Source of the DNA: JALHMQ01 sp964616395
GTDB lineage: Bacteria > Pseudomonadota > Gammaproteobacteria > Burkholderiales > Burkholderiaceae_F
Direction: 5' to 3'
Length of the DNA stretch: 58,570 nucleotides
Assembly: GCA_964616395.1 (NCBI GenBank)
Contig: CAZTUT010000001.1
Location: forward strand, 1-58,570
A program made the translations under genes and the position numbers. A model generated the notes under the pieces. That model was not told the origin of the DNA and searched no databases. It worked only from the letters and a program-made list of their open reading frames with translations. Numbering within the stretch: the stretch's first letter is position 1; each line of letters begins with the position of its first letter. Shown one piece after another: positions 41,827 to 51,685 of the stretch.

Positions 41827-43775
41827 GCCACGACCTCCGCTTGCCGGGTGGCTGCCGGACGCTGACCGGCAGGCAGGTGATCGAGAATGGCCGCGCTGAT
41901 GAACCGCGCGGTGATGGGTGTCCCGTCGTAGTGCAGGATCTTCACCAGGCGAGCCGGATCGATGGAAAGCTCGTTGACCAGCAGCGAGTGCATCTGCGCA
42001 TCGCGGTTCTGCTCGACCACGAACACCGTGTCGTGCGCATCGATGAACTGCCTGACGCGGTCGGCAAACGGAAAGGCGCGCAGGCGCAGGCCGTCGAGCG
42101 GCACGCCTGCGGCGTCGAGTTGCTCGAAGGCTTCGTCCATCGCCGGCGCGGTGGAGCCGAAGTACAGGACCCCGAGGGAGGTCGGCGCGCCCGCAGCGCG
42201 CTCGATTGGCGCCGGCACCAGCGTGGCCGCGGTGCGAAATTTCCGCAGCAGCCGCTCCATGTTGGCGGCCATCACGGCATGAATCACATTTTTTGAATTT
42301 CCTGAGGTGGAAATACCTAACAATACATCACCCTCATTTCCTAGGCCCTCGATAAACCGTGAAAAAACGAAATCATAGCCATAGTCATTCGCNNNNNNNN
42401 NNGCATAGGCGTCGCGGGTGGTGCCGCGCGTGAAGTAACTGCCCTTGCTCGGGTGCGTGCCGGGCAGCGTCCGCCACGGGATGCCATCGCCATCGACATC
42501 CTTGTAGCGGCCGAAGTCACGGCCGGCCTCGAGTTCCTCGGCGGTCATCACCTTGCCGCGGTCGAAGTCGCGCGAATCGTCCCAGGCGAACGGCCGACTC
42601 AGCCGCTGGTTCATGCCGATGTCAAGATCGGTCATCAGAAAGATCGGCGTCTGCAGCCGATCGGCCAGATCGAGTGCCTGGGCCGCGAAGTCGAAGCACT
42701 CGTGCGGGTCTTCCGGAAACAGCAGCACGTGCTTGGTGTCGCCGTGCGACGCGTAGGCGCAGGCCAGGATGTCCGACTGCTGGGTCCGGGTCGGCATGCC
42801 GGTCGAGGGGCCGCCACGCTGCACGTTGATGATGGTCACCGGGATCTCGGCGAAGTACGCCAGACCGATGAACTCGGTCATCAGCGAGATGCCCGGGCCG
42901 GAGGTGGCGGTGAACGCCCGTGCGCCGTTCCAGCCGGCCCCCACGACCATGCCGATCGAGGCCAGTTCGTCCTCGGCCTGCACGATCGCGAAGCGCCGCT
43001 GGCCGGTGGCCGGATCGATCCGGAACTTGTCGCAGTACTTCTGGAAAGCCTCCGGCACCGAGGACGACGGCGTGATTGGATACCAGGCGGCCACCGTGGC
43101 TCCGCCATACAGGCAGCCAAGCGCTGCGGCGCTGTTGCCGTCGGTGAAGATGCGGTCGCCCACGTTGTCGCGGCGGCTCACCTGCAATCCGACGCGCTGA
43201 TCGACGTGCTGCGCGACGTAGTCCCGCCCCATCCGCAGCGCCTTCATGTTCGACTGCAGCAGCAGTTCCTTGCCCTTGTACTGCTCGGCGAACAGCGTGT
43301 CGAACACCTCGGCATCAACGCCGAGCAAGGCCGATAGCGCGCCCACGTAAATGATGTTCGTGAACAGCTGCCGCTGGCGCGGGTCCGAGTAGTGGGTGTT
43401 GCTGATCTCGGTCAGCGGCACGCCAATCACGTGCACGTCGCTGCGGAACTTGTCCGGCGGAATCGGCCGTGTCGAGTCATAGAAAAGGTAGCCGCCGGGC
43501 TCGAGTTCGGCCACATCGGCATCCCAGGTCTGCGGATTCATCGCCACCATCATGTCGATGCCGCCGCGCCGGCCAAGCCAGCCCCGCTCGCTCACGCGCA
43601 TCTCGTACCAGGTGGGCAGGCCCTGGATGTTGCTCGGAAAGATGTTGCGCGGGCTGACCGGCACCCCCATCCGGATGATGGCCTTGGCAAACAGCTCGTT
43701 GGCAGATGCCGACCCCGAGCCGTTGACGTTGGCGAACTTCAGCACGAACTCGTTGACCGACTCGATGCGCTTCAT
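41823..43775 (-). CDS. korA: 2-oxoacid:ferredoxin oxidoreductase, fused gamma-alpha subunit; carries a misassembled segment
   Basis: Partner of KorB. Start at 43775 (MKRIESVNEFVLKFANVNGS). The gamma domain (about 1-190: NELFAKAIIRMGVPVSPRNI, GGIDMMVAMNPQTWDADVAE) is followed by the alpha domain: GNSAAALGCLYGGATVAAWY with PITPSSSVPE, FTATSGPGISLMTEFIGLAY, and NVQRGGPSTGMPTRTQQSD. Near residue 460, after KGSYFTRGTTRDAYA, ten N are met and then about 40 residues that belong to a sugar isomerase (see 42270-42402). The KorA sequence resumes at NMERLLRKFRTAATLVPAP and runs to the end. Real KorA must have a short native stretch in place of the insert. Stop overlaps the korB ATG; start overlaps the korC end. 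Confidence 0.88.
   Translation of the reverse strand: MKRIESVNEFVLKFANVNGSGSASANELFAKAIIRMGVPVSPRNIFPSNIQGLPTWYEMRVSERGWLGRRGGIDMMVAMNPQTWDADVAELEPGGYLFYDSTRPIPPDKFRSDVHVIGVPLTEISNTHYSDPRQRQLFTNIIYVGALSALLGVDAEVFDTLFAEQYKGKELLLQSNMKALRMGRDYVAQHVDQRVGLQVSRRDNVGDRIFTDGNSAAALGCLYGGATVAAWYPITPSSSVPEAFQKYCDKFRIDPATGQRRFAIVQAEDELASIGMVVGAGWNGARAFTATSGPGISLMTEFIGLAYFAEIPVTIINVQRGGPSTGMPTRTQQSDILACAYASHGDTKHVLLFPEDPHECFDFAAQALDLADRLQTPIFLMTDLDIGMNQRLSRPFAWDDSRDFDRGKVMTAEELEAGRDFGRYKDVDGDGIPWRTLPGTHPSKGSYFTRGTTRDAYXXXXANDYGYDFVFSRFIEGLGNEGDVLLGISTSGNSKNVIHAVMAANMERLLRKFRTAATLVPAPIERAAGAPTSLGVLYFGSTAPAMDEAFEQLDAAGVPLDGLRLRAFPFADRVRQFIDAHDTVFVVEQNRDAQMHSLLVNELSIDPARLVKILHYDGTPITARFISAAILDHLPAGQRPAATRQAEVVA
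42270..42402 (-). other. Chimeric segment plus 10-N gap: fragment of a GmhA-type SIS sugar isomerase inside korA
   Basis: Bases 42270-42392 are about 41% GC by count, far below the surroundings, and encode NDYGYDFVFSRFIEGLGNEG, then DVLLGISTSGNSKNVIHAV. This is the central SIS-domain segment of D-sedoheptulose-7-phosphate isomerase (compare the E. coli GmhA segment with VGNDFGFNDIFSRYVEAVG and LLGISTSGNSANVIKAI). It has no start or stop, is cut at both ends, and adjoins the 10 N at 42393-42402. A join of a foreign contig end at the gap is the simplest reading. Confidence 0.85.
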
Positions 43776-45601
43776 GCGACCTCCAGCGCGGGTTTGGCCG
43801 CCGGGTCGCGGCTGTCGGGGCCCGCCTTGGCGGTATTGAGCAGGAACTTCTGCATGTCCCAGGCGCCGGTCGGGCAGCGCTCGGCGCACAGGCCGCAGTG
43901 CAGGCAGACGTCCTCGTCCTTGATCATCACGCGGCCCGACTTCAGCGCCGCCGACAGGTACAGATCCTGCCCGCGGTTCGTAGCCGGCGCCTTCAGGCGG
44001 CCACGCAGGTCATCTTCGTCGCCGTTGCCGGTGATGGTCAGGCAGTCCATCGGGCAGATGTCGACACAGGCGTCGCACTCGATGCAGGTCTCGCGCGTGA
44101 ACACGGTCTGCACGTCGCAGTTCAGGCAGCGCCCCGCCTCCTTGAACGCGGTGGCGGCATCGAAGCCCAGTTCGACCTCGACCCGGATGCTGGCCAGCGC
44201 GGTCTCCGCCTTGGCCCAGGGCACCTTGAAGCGAGGCAGTTCGGAGACGTCGTTGTGATAGCTCCACTCGTGGATGCCCATCTTCTGCGACATCAGGTTG
44301 GTGCGCGGCGCCGGCCGGCGCAGCACGTTCTCGCCGTTCAGGAAGCGATCAATCGAAACCGCCGCCTCGTGTCCGTGCGCGACCGCGGTGATGATGTTCT
44401 TCGGGCCGAAGGCGGCGTCACCACCGAAGAACACCTGAGGCAGCGTCGACTGGAACGACGCCTCATCGAGCTTGGGCAGACCCCAGCGATCGAACTCGAT
44501 GCCGCAGTCGCGCTCGATCCACGGAAAGGCGTTCTCCTGGCCGACCGCCATCAGCACGGTGTCGCAAGGGAAGAATGCATCGGGCTCGCCAGTCGGCACG
44601 AGGCTGCGGCGCCCGGTATCGTCGAACACCGCCTTCACCACCTCGAACACCATGCCGACCAGCTTGCCGTCCTCGACGACGAACTGCTTGGGCACGTGGT
44701 AGTTGACGATCGGGATGCCTTCGTGGATCGCGTCTTCCTTTTCCCACGGCGAGGCCTTCATTTCCTCGAAGCCGCTGCGCACGATCACCTTGACGTCCTC
44801 GCCGCCCAGCCGGCGCGCCGAGCGGCAGCAGTCCATCGCCGTGTTGCCGCCCCCCAGCACGATCACGCGCTTGCCGACGCTGGTCACATGGCCGAACGAG
44901 ACCGATGCCAGCCAGTCGATGCCGAGGTGGATCTGGCCTGCCGCGTCCTGGCGGCCGGGGATGTCGAGATCACGGCCGCGCGGGGCGCCGCTGCCGACGA
45001 ACACCGCATCGAAGCCCTGCGACAGCAGATCGCGCATCGAGTCGATGCGATGTCCAGCGCGGAAGTCGACGCCGAGCGACAGGATGTAGCCGGTCTCCTC
45101 GTCGATCACCTCTTCCGGCAGACGGAAGCGCGGAATCTGCGAGCGGATGAAGCCGCCGGCGCGAACCTCGCCATCGAAGATCGTCACTTGGTAGCCGAGA
45201 GGCGCGAGGTCGCGTGCGACCGTCAGCGAGGCCGGGCCGGCGCCCACGCAGGCGATGCGGCGACCGTTGGATGGTGCGACCGAGGGAAGCCGGCTCCGGA
45301 TGTCGTCCTTGTGATCCGCCGCAACCCGCTTCAGCCGGCAGATCGCCACTGGTTCCGGCTTGGTGCCGTTGTTCTCCTCGACCCGGCCGCGCCGGCAGGC
45401 CGGTTCGCAGGGCCGATCGCAGGTGCGACCGAGGATGCCGGGAAAGACGTTGGAGACCCAGTTGATCATGTAGGCGTCGCTGTAACGCCCCTGGGCAATG
45501 AGCCGGATGTACTCCGGCACCGGTGTGTGGGCTGGACAGGCCCACTGGCAATCGACGACCTTGTGGAAATAGTCCGGATTTCTCGTGTCCGTGGCTTTCA
45601 C
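43772..45601 (-). CDS. korC: GltD-like NAD(P)H:ferredoxin oxidoreductase subunit with two [4Fe-4S] clusters (KorC-type)
   Basis: A 609-residue iron-sulfur flavoprotein. The start chosen is GTG 45601, which has GGAGG 6 bases upstream; the frame is open to 45718 but that part has no homology. N-terminal Cys-rich segment: CQWACPAHTPVPEYIRLIAQ and GRTCDRPCEPACRRG. FAD fold: CVGAGPASLTVARDLAPLGY. NAD(P)H fold: VIVLGGGNTAMDCCRSARRL. FAD closing motif: FFGGDAAFGPKNIITAVAHG. C-terminal two ferredoxin-type sets CIECDACVDICPMDC and CLHCGLCAERCPTG. Matches the gamma subunit of the Azoarcus evansii 2-oxoglutarate:NADP oxidoreductase in type and size, so electrons from KorAB would go to NADP. Overlaps korA by 4 bases. 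Confidence 0.88.
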   Translation of the reverse strand: MKATDTRNPDYFHKVVDCQWACPAHTPVPEYIRLIAQGRYSDAYMINWVSNVFPGILGRTCDRPCEPACRRGRVEENNGTKPEPVAICRLKRVAADHKDDIRSRLPSVAPSNGRRIACVGAGPASLTVARDLAPLGYQVTIFDGEVRAGGFIRSQIPRFRLPEEVIDEETGYILSLGVDFRAGHRIDSMRDLLSQGFDAVFVGSGAPRGRDLDIPGRQDAAGQIHLGIDWLASVSFGHVTSVGKRVIVLGGGNTAMDCCRSARRLGGEDVKVIVRSGFEEMKASPWEKEDAIHEGIPIVNYHVPKQFVVEDGKLVGMVFEVVKAVFDDTGRRSLVPTGEPDAFFPCDTVLMAVGQENAFPWIERDCGIEFDRWGLPKLDEASFQSTLPQVFFGGDAAFGPKNIITAVAHGHEAAVSIDRFLNGENVLRRPAPRTNLMSQKMGIHEWSYHNDVSELPRFKVPWAKAETALASIRVEVELGFDAATAFKEAGRCLNCDVQTVFTRETCIECDACVDICPMDCLTITGNGDEDDLRGRLKAPATNRGQDLYLSAALKSGRVMIKDEDVCLHCGLCAERCPTGAWDMQKFLLNTAKAGPDSRDPAAKPALEVA

Positions 45602-45951
45602 GCCTCGCCTCCCAGCTTCTTGGACCGATCGAGCACCTTGCGGATCAGCCCTTGGAGGGGATGGGCTGTCTCCGAAAGCGCACTCTGCGCTCGGCACCTC
45701 TGCCGGGTGCTGGGTCAATGGGCGATCGACGTCTCTGCGGTCGAGGCCACGAAGCGCAGATCAAGTGTAGGCCGCAGCAGCCGGCGACGGAAGATGCCGA
45801 CTTGATCTGGGTAAAGCGCAGCGTGATCAGCGCCGTCACAAGGACTGCACGGCCATGTGCGAGTCAGGCGCATGGCCCCTGCATGCGATCCTCTCGCGCA
45901 GGCGAAATCGAAAACGATGCGCAGAGTATTGGCCGCAGACTCGGGCGTCTG
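45602..45951 (-). promoter_or_regulatory. Non-coding 350 bases upstream of korC, with inverted repeat at a candidate promoter
   Basis: No convincing gene is seen here: the short open frames lack ribosome binding sites and family motifs. It separates the korC start from the 3' end of the S9 peptidase gene (same strand). A perfect 10-bp inverted repeat lies at 45757-45766 and 45800-45809 (arms 43 bases apart, about four helical turns). On the minus strand, a -10-like TACACT (45769 to 45764) overlaps the first arm, with a weak TTCCGT (45792 to 45787) 17 bases upstream and the second arm just beyond. If used, the leader before korC would be about 155 bases. Confidence 0.4.
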
Positions 45952-47907
45952 TCATCGGCGACCGATGCTCGACTGCAGGAAGTCAAGGATCAACTCACTT
46001 TCCTCGACGCGCGCAGGCAGTGATCGAAAGCCATGTCCCTCGTTGCCCTTGATCAACACCCGAGGTGGATTGCCGGCACGCTCAAGTGCACGCTGCATCG
46101 CTCGGGTTTGCTCGATCGGCGCAATCCGGTCTTCCGCGCCGGCGATGAGCAAGACAGATGCCTTGATCGCTGCGCCATTCCGTGCGGGCGCGATTCGCTG
46201 CATTGCGTTGGGGTCGGCCAATGCATCGCCGAGCAGCTTTCGATAGTAGGCAGGTGTGTAGCGGCTGTAGTTGTAGACCGATGACGCCGAGTTGATCAGT
46301 GCACCAAAGTCCGTCACGGCAAACGCCGCGATGACACACTTGTAAAGATCCGGCGAGCGCACCGCCTCCAGCAACGCTGCGTAGCCGCCGTAGCTTCCAC
46401 CCATCACGCAGATCCGCTCCGGGTTCGCGAATCCCTGGGCGATTGCCCAACGGGTTGCGTCCTCGTGGTCGTCCTGCATCTTTCGGCCGAGTTGACCAAA
46501 ACCTGCCTGGTGAATTCGAAACCCAAGGTGCGGTGTGATGCGAAAGTTCGGCAAAACCACGGCAAAGCCACGGGACGCCAGTAACTGCGCCTGCTGAACG
46601 CCGATGCTCGCGTAGCCCCACGTATCGGTACGAGCCTCCGGGCCGCCATGGATGATGACGACTGTCGGCAGCGTGCGGCCCGGCGCGTGATCGGCTGGCA
46701 GAAAGTAGTACCCCGGGATTTCGAGGCCGTCGCGGGTGGGCAGCAGGAACGGTCGCATTTCGACCAGATCGTCGACCTTGAGCCAGGGACGCGACGCAAG
46801 CAGTTCCTCCATTCGGCGGGTCTTCTCGTCGAGCAGGTAGATGCGCGCGGTGTGTCGATCCGAGTACGAGGTGATCAGCGTCCGCTGAGCAGCCGCCCTG
46901 CGGTCGATGATGTTGACCCGTCCCGGCAGCGCACGGTCGACGGTTGTCTGGATGCGCTCGTAGGCCGGATCGGACCATGCAACTTCATAACGGTCGGCCT
47001 CGACTTCAAAGCCGAGCACCGCTTTTCGATCTTCGCTGAGGATCAATGAGGACGACCTCATGTCGTATCGGGGATGGAACGCAAGCCGCTCCCCGACCGC
47101 GCGTGCACCGAGGTCGAACGTGAATATGGCCGTGGTGTCACCGCCGCGACGTGCCAACACCAGCAACTCTTCGCCATCGGATGAAATCCACGCCGGGGCG
47201 AACATGCCGCGCTCACCTCGCTCGAAACGAACAAGTTCCCGCCAAGGATCCGCCGCGCTACGGCGGTAATAGGCGACTGTCGTTCCATCGGCATCGATCA
47301 CCGTTGTGGCGATGCGTGCAACCAGGTTTGCATCCAGCAGCCAGCCGATCGTGTCGCCGCGCGGGCGATCCGAAGTGATCAGGGAAGATGAACCGGTCGA
47401 AACGTTGAGCCGGTAGAGATCGACAGACTCGATCGAGCGATCGCTGCGTGCAGCGATGATCTCCACGTCGCTTCCGGGGATCGACTGGTAATACCAGAAG
47501 CCTCGCCCCGAATTCGGTGGCGCGAGTTCACGCGACTCGGAGCCATCGCGTCGAATCGCAAACAGGCCGCCGCCGCCAAAGCTCTCACCCACCGGCGTGT
47601 CGAACTGTCCGAGCGAGAAGACCAACCTGTCAGAGCCAACCCAGTGATATGAAACGACGTCGAAGCGGCTGAAACTCGTCAGAACGCGTGGTGTTCTTCC
47701 ATCGAGGTCGATCGTCGCAAGGTTCATCCGTCCATTGACCGGCATGAGAACAGCCAGGTGACGGCCGTCGGGTGACAGCGACGCATTCCGGAACATCGGA
47801 GGTCGAAGGTAGTCCTCGACACTTGCCGCCATCGCGCAGCAACACACGACGAGCGCGAGCAGCAACGCACGGCTGATTACGCCAACAAGGTCGAAAAGTT
47901 TCCCCAT
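45952..47907 (-). CDS. S9-family serine peptidase (prolyl oligopeptidase type), exported
   Basis: A 651-residue peptidase (start 47907, MGKLFDLVGVISRALLLALV; an ATG at 47934 is possible). The N-terminal signal ends in CCCAMAA. A beta-propeller follows at about 30-380 (NASLSPDGRHLAVLMPVNGR is typical). The alpha/beta-hydrolase domain has VVIIHGGPEARTDTWGYA, the nucleophile in CVMGGSYGGYAALLEAV, Asp in LLIAGAEDRIAPIEQ and His in KGNEGHGF. Likely periplasmic oligopeptide digestion. Stands alone: 192 bases separate it from guaA. Confidence 0.92.
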   Translation of the reverse strand: MGKLFDLVGVISRALLLALVVCCCAMAASVEDYLRPPMFRNASLSPDGRHLAVLMPVNGRMNLATIDLDGRTPRVLTSFSRFDVVSYHWVGSDRLVFSLGQFDTPVGESFGGGGLFAIRRDGSESRELAPPNSGRGFWYYQSIPGSDVEIIAARSDRSIESVDLYRLNVSTGSSSLITSDRPRGDTIGWLLDANLVARIATTVIDADGTTVAYYRRSAADPWRELVRFERGERGMFAPAWISSDGEELLVLARRGGDTTAIFTFDLGARAVGERLAFHPRYDMRSSSLILSEDRKAVLGFEVEADRYEVAWSDPAYERIQTTVDRALPGRVNIIDRRAAAQRTLITSYSDRHTARIYLLDEKTRRMEELLASRPWLKVDDLVEMRPFLLPTRDGLEIPGYYFLPADHAPGRTLPTVVIIHGGPEARTDTWGYASIGVQQAQLLASRGFAVVLPNFRITPHLGFRIHQAGFGQLGRKMQDDHEDATRWAIAQGFANPERICVMGGSYGGYAALLEAVRSPDLYKCVIAAFAVTDFGALINSASSVYNYSRYTPAYYRKLLGDALADPNAMQRIAPARNGAAIKASVLLIAGAEDRIAPIEQTRAMQRALERAGNPPRVLIKGNEGHGFRSLPARVEESELILDFLQSSIGRR

Positions 47908-48099
47908 GGGCAACGCCAGTTCCCTGAAGACCATCGCGTCACCGGCAACCGGCCGTTTTCGATGTCTCAGGAATTGGAAGGCTTTGCCGATGCATCGTCA
48001 AGGTTCACGACGCACAGGTCCGGTCCCACAGCGCGCAGATCGATGCGTTCAATCAGTCGCGGCGCCGCTCTCGTCGAGGAAGGCTCGACGGGCTTCAGG

Positions 48100-49686
<1,587 letters not shown>

Positions 49687-49708
49687 GTCGGAGCGGCGCC
49701 GGGAGGGG

Positions 49709-50026
49709 TCAGGCCAGCCAGCCGAAGAGCCACATGGCGATGCCGACGATCGTCAGCGGCACCGAATAGGTCATCGGCCAGTGCGGGCGGGTGGCTTGCA
49801 TGATCAGGTTGAAGCACAGCAGCAGCATGCCGACGTCGCGCAGCAACTGCATGCTGTCGCCAGCGCGCAATGTCTCGGGCAGGCGGTACGCGACGAAAAC
49901 GACGATCACGGCACCGATCAGGCCCCACGCCTTGCTCCAAAGCGCAACGAAGCGGCGGCGCGACTCGGGAATGACCGGTGCAGGGTCAGGCTGTTTGTGG
50001 CGCGATCCGCGCGATGCCCGGGTCAC
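49709..50026 (-). CDS. Small predicted inner-membrane protein of unknown function
   Basis: A 105-residue protein: basic N-terminal 28 residues (MTRASRGSRHKQPDPAPVIP), then three hydrophobic stretches, AWGLIGAVIVVFVAYRL, LLRDVGMLLLCFNLIMQA and SVPLTIVGIAMWLFGWL. No motif is recognised. It lies between guaB (14 bases) and guaA (22 bases) on the same strand, so it is surely co-transcribed. I do not know it as a named family; similar small genes occur in the guaB-guaA gap of related bacteria from memory. Coding is supported by position, length and spacing, not by homology. Confidence 0.75.
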   Translation of the reverse strand: MTRASRGSRHKQPDPAPVIPESRRRFVALWSKAWGLIGAVIVVFVAYRLPETLRAGDSMQLLRDVGMLLLCFNLIMQATRPHWPMTYSVPLTIVGIAMWLFGWLA

Positions 50027-50040
50027 GTTGAGACTCCGCC

Positions 50041-51501
50041 CTACTCGACCCGATAGTTCGGGGCTTCCTTGGTGATCTTCACGTCGTGCACATGCGACTC
50101 GCGCATGCCGGCGCTGGTGATCTCGCAGAACTCGGCCTTGCCACGCATCTCGTCGATGGTGGCGCAGCCGCAGTAGCCCATCGATGAGCGCAGTCCGCCG
50201 GCAAGCTGAAAGAGGATCTGCAGCACGCTGCCCTTGTAGGGCACCATGCCTTCGATGCCCTCGGGGACGAACTTGTCGACGTTGGCGTCGTTGTCCTGAA
50301 AGTAGCGTTCCGCCGAGCCCTGCTGCATGGCGCCGAGGCTGCCCATGCCGCGGTAGCTCTTGTACGAGCGGCCCTGGTACAGGATCACTTCGCCCGGCGC
50401 CTCTTCGGTGCCGGCGAACATACTGCCCATCATCACGCTGCTGGCGCCCGCGGCGATGGCCTTGGCCACGTCGCCCGAGTAGCGGATGCCGCCATCGGCG
50501 ACCAGCGGCACGCCGGTGCCTTCGAGGGCTTTAGCCACGTTGGCTATCGCGCTGATCTGGGGCACACCCACGCCAGCAACGACCCGGGTGGTGCAGATCG
50601 ACCCGGGACCGATGCCGACCTTGACGCCGTCGGCCCCTGCTTCCATCAACGCCCGCGCTGCAGCCCCGGTGGCGATATTGCCGCCGATGACCTGGACCTG
50701 CGGGAAGTTGCGCTTGACCCAGCGCACGCGATCAAGCACGCCCTGGTGGTGGCCATGGGCGGTATCCACGACGATCAGGTCCACGCCCGCCTTGACCATG
50801 CGCTCGGCGCGCTCGTCGGAGTCGGCACCCGTGCTGATTGCGCCGCCCACCCGCAGCTTTCCAAGTTCGTCCTTGGCCGCCAGCGGATGCTCGACCGCCT
50901 TGGTGATGTCCTTGACCGTGACCAGCCCGCGCAACTGGAAATCGTCGCCTACCACCAGCACGCGCTCCAGCCGATGCCGGTGCATCAGCGCCTTGGCTTC
51001 TTCGAGGCTTGCGCCCTCACTGACCGTGACCAGTCGGTCGCGTGGCGTCATGACCTCGGACACCGGCACGCTCATGCGGGTCTCGAAGCGCAGGTCGCGG
51101 TTGGTGACGATGCCGACCACCTGCCCCGATGCAACCACCGGCAGCCCGGAAATCTTGTTGCTGCGCTGCAGCGCAATAGCCTCGCCAACGGTCATGTCGG
51201 GCGGGATCGTGATCGGGTCACGCAGCACGCCTGCCTCGTGGCGCTTGACCTTGAGAACCTCGGCCGCCTGCAAGGCGGGCGACAGGTTCTTGTGAATAAT
51301 GCCGATTCCCCCCTCCTGGGCCAGCGCCACGGCGAGCCGGGCCTCGGTCACGGTGTCCATCGCCGCAGAGACGAGCGGCAGGTTGAGGCGGATCTCGCGG
51401 GTCAGCTGGGTGGCGAGGCTCGTCTCTCGGGGAAGCACGGCCGAGTAGGCCGGCAGCAGCAGGACGTCATCGAAGGTGAGGGCCTTCTGGGTCAACCGCA
51501 T
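50041..51501 (-). CDS. guaB: Inosine-5'-monophosphate dehydrogenase
   Basis: IMP to XMP with NAD. 486 residues; the start at 51501 (MRLTQKALTFDDVLLLPAYS) has AGGA at good spacing, and the frame further upstream is not part of the enzyme. Two CBS domains sit within the barrel (about 95-205, such as VSEVMTPRDRLVTVSEGASL). Catalytic loop GIGPGSICTTRVVAGVGVPQ with the nucleophilic Cys, then GGIRYSGDVAKAIAAGASSV and the flap with SYKSYRGMGSLGAMQQGSAE. First gene of guaB-orf-guaA; divergent from the DUF4124 gene. Confidence 0.98.
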   Translation of the reverse strand: MRLTQKALTFDDVLLLPAYSAVLPRETSLATQLTREIRLNLPLVSAAMDTVTEARLAVALAQEGGIGIIHKNLSPALQAAEVLKVKRHEAGVLRDPITIPPDMTVGEAIALQRSNKISGLPVVASGQVVGIVTNRDLRFETRMSVPVSEVMTPRDRLVTVSEGASLEEAKALMHRHRLERVLVVGDDFQLRGLVTVKDITKAVEHPLAAKDELGKLRVGGAISTGADSDERAERMVKAGVDLIVVDTAHGHHQGVLDRVRWVKRNFPQVQVIGGNIATGAAARALMEAGADGVKVGIGPGSICTTRVVAGVGVPQISAIANVAKALEGTGVPLVADGGIRYSGDVAKAIAAGASSVMMGSMFAGTEEAPGEVILYQGRSYKSYRGMGSLGAMQQGSAERYFQDNDANVDKFVPEGIEGMVPYKGSVLQILFQLAGGLRSSMGYCGCATIDEMRGKAEFCEITSAGMRESHVHDVKITKEAPNYRVE

Positions 51502-51526
51502 GGGAATCCTCACGACGCAAAAGTGG

Positions 51527-51532
51527 ATTATA
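51527..51532 (-). promoter_or_regulatory. Candidate -10 element of the guaB promoter
   Basis: A perfect TATAAT on the minus strand, 25 bases before the guaB ATG, giving a leader of about 20 bases. No good -35 hexamer is found at 16-18 bases. Confidence 0.4.
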
Positions 51533-51685
51533 CGATTTGACTTCTCCGGTCCCTGTCTCGGCGGACACCGCCCTGCTTGAGCCCCTGATGGGGTAGCCCG
51601 AATGGGCGGTCCGGAGCGCGCCAGAAGGTTCTGCAAAGACTCGAATCGCACCTAGAATGCGACCGAGCGCTAAGGAGTCCTGCTT

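Noticed and set aside
42270..42392. A sugar-isomerase (SIS) domain inserted in KorA as a real fusion
   Set aside because: The fragment has neither end of the domain, very different base composition, and adjoins a gap; misassembly explains all of this.
43898..45805. A 635-codon open frame on the plus strand opposite korC
   Set aside because: Antisense shadow of a well-supported iron-sulfur flavoprotein gene; its translation has no family character.
45645..45839. A 64-codon minus-strand frame upstream of korC as a small gene
   Set aside because: No ribosome binding site, no recognisable motif, Arg/Pro-rich end typical of chance frames, and it covers the likely promoter.
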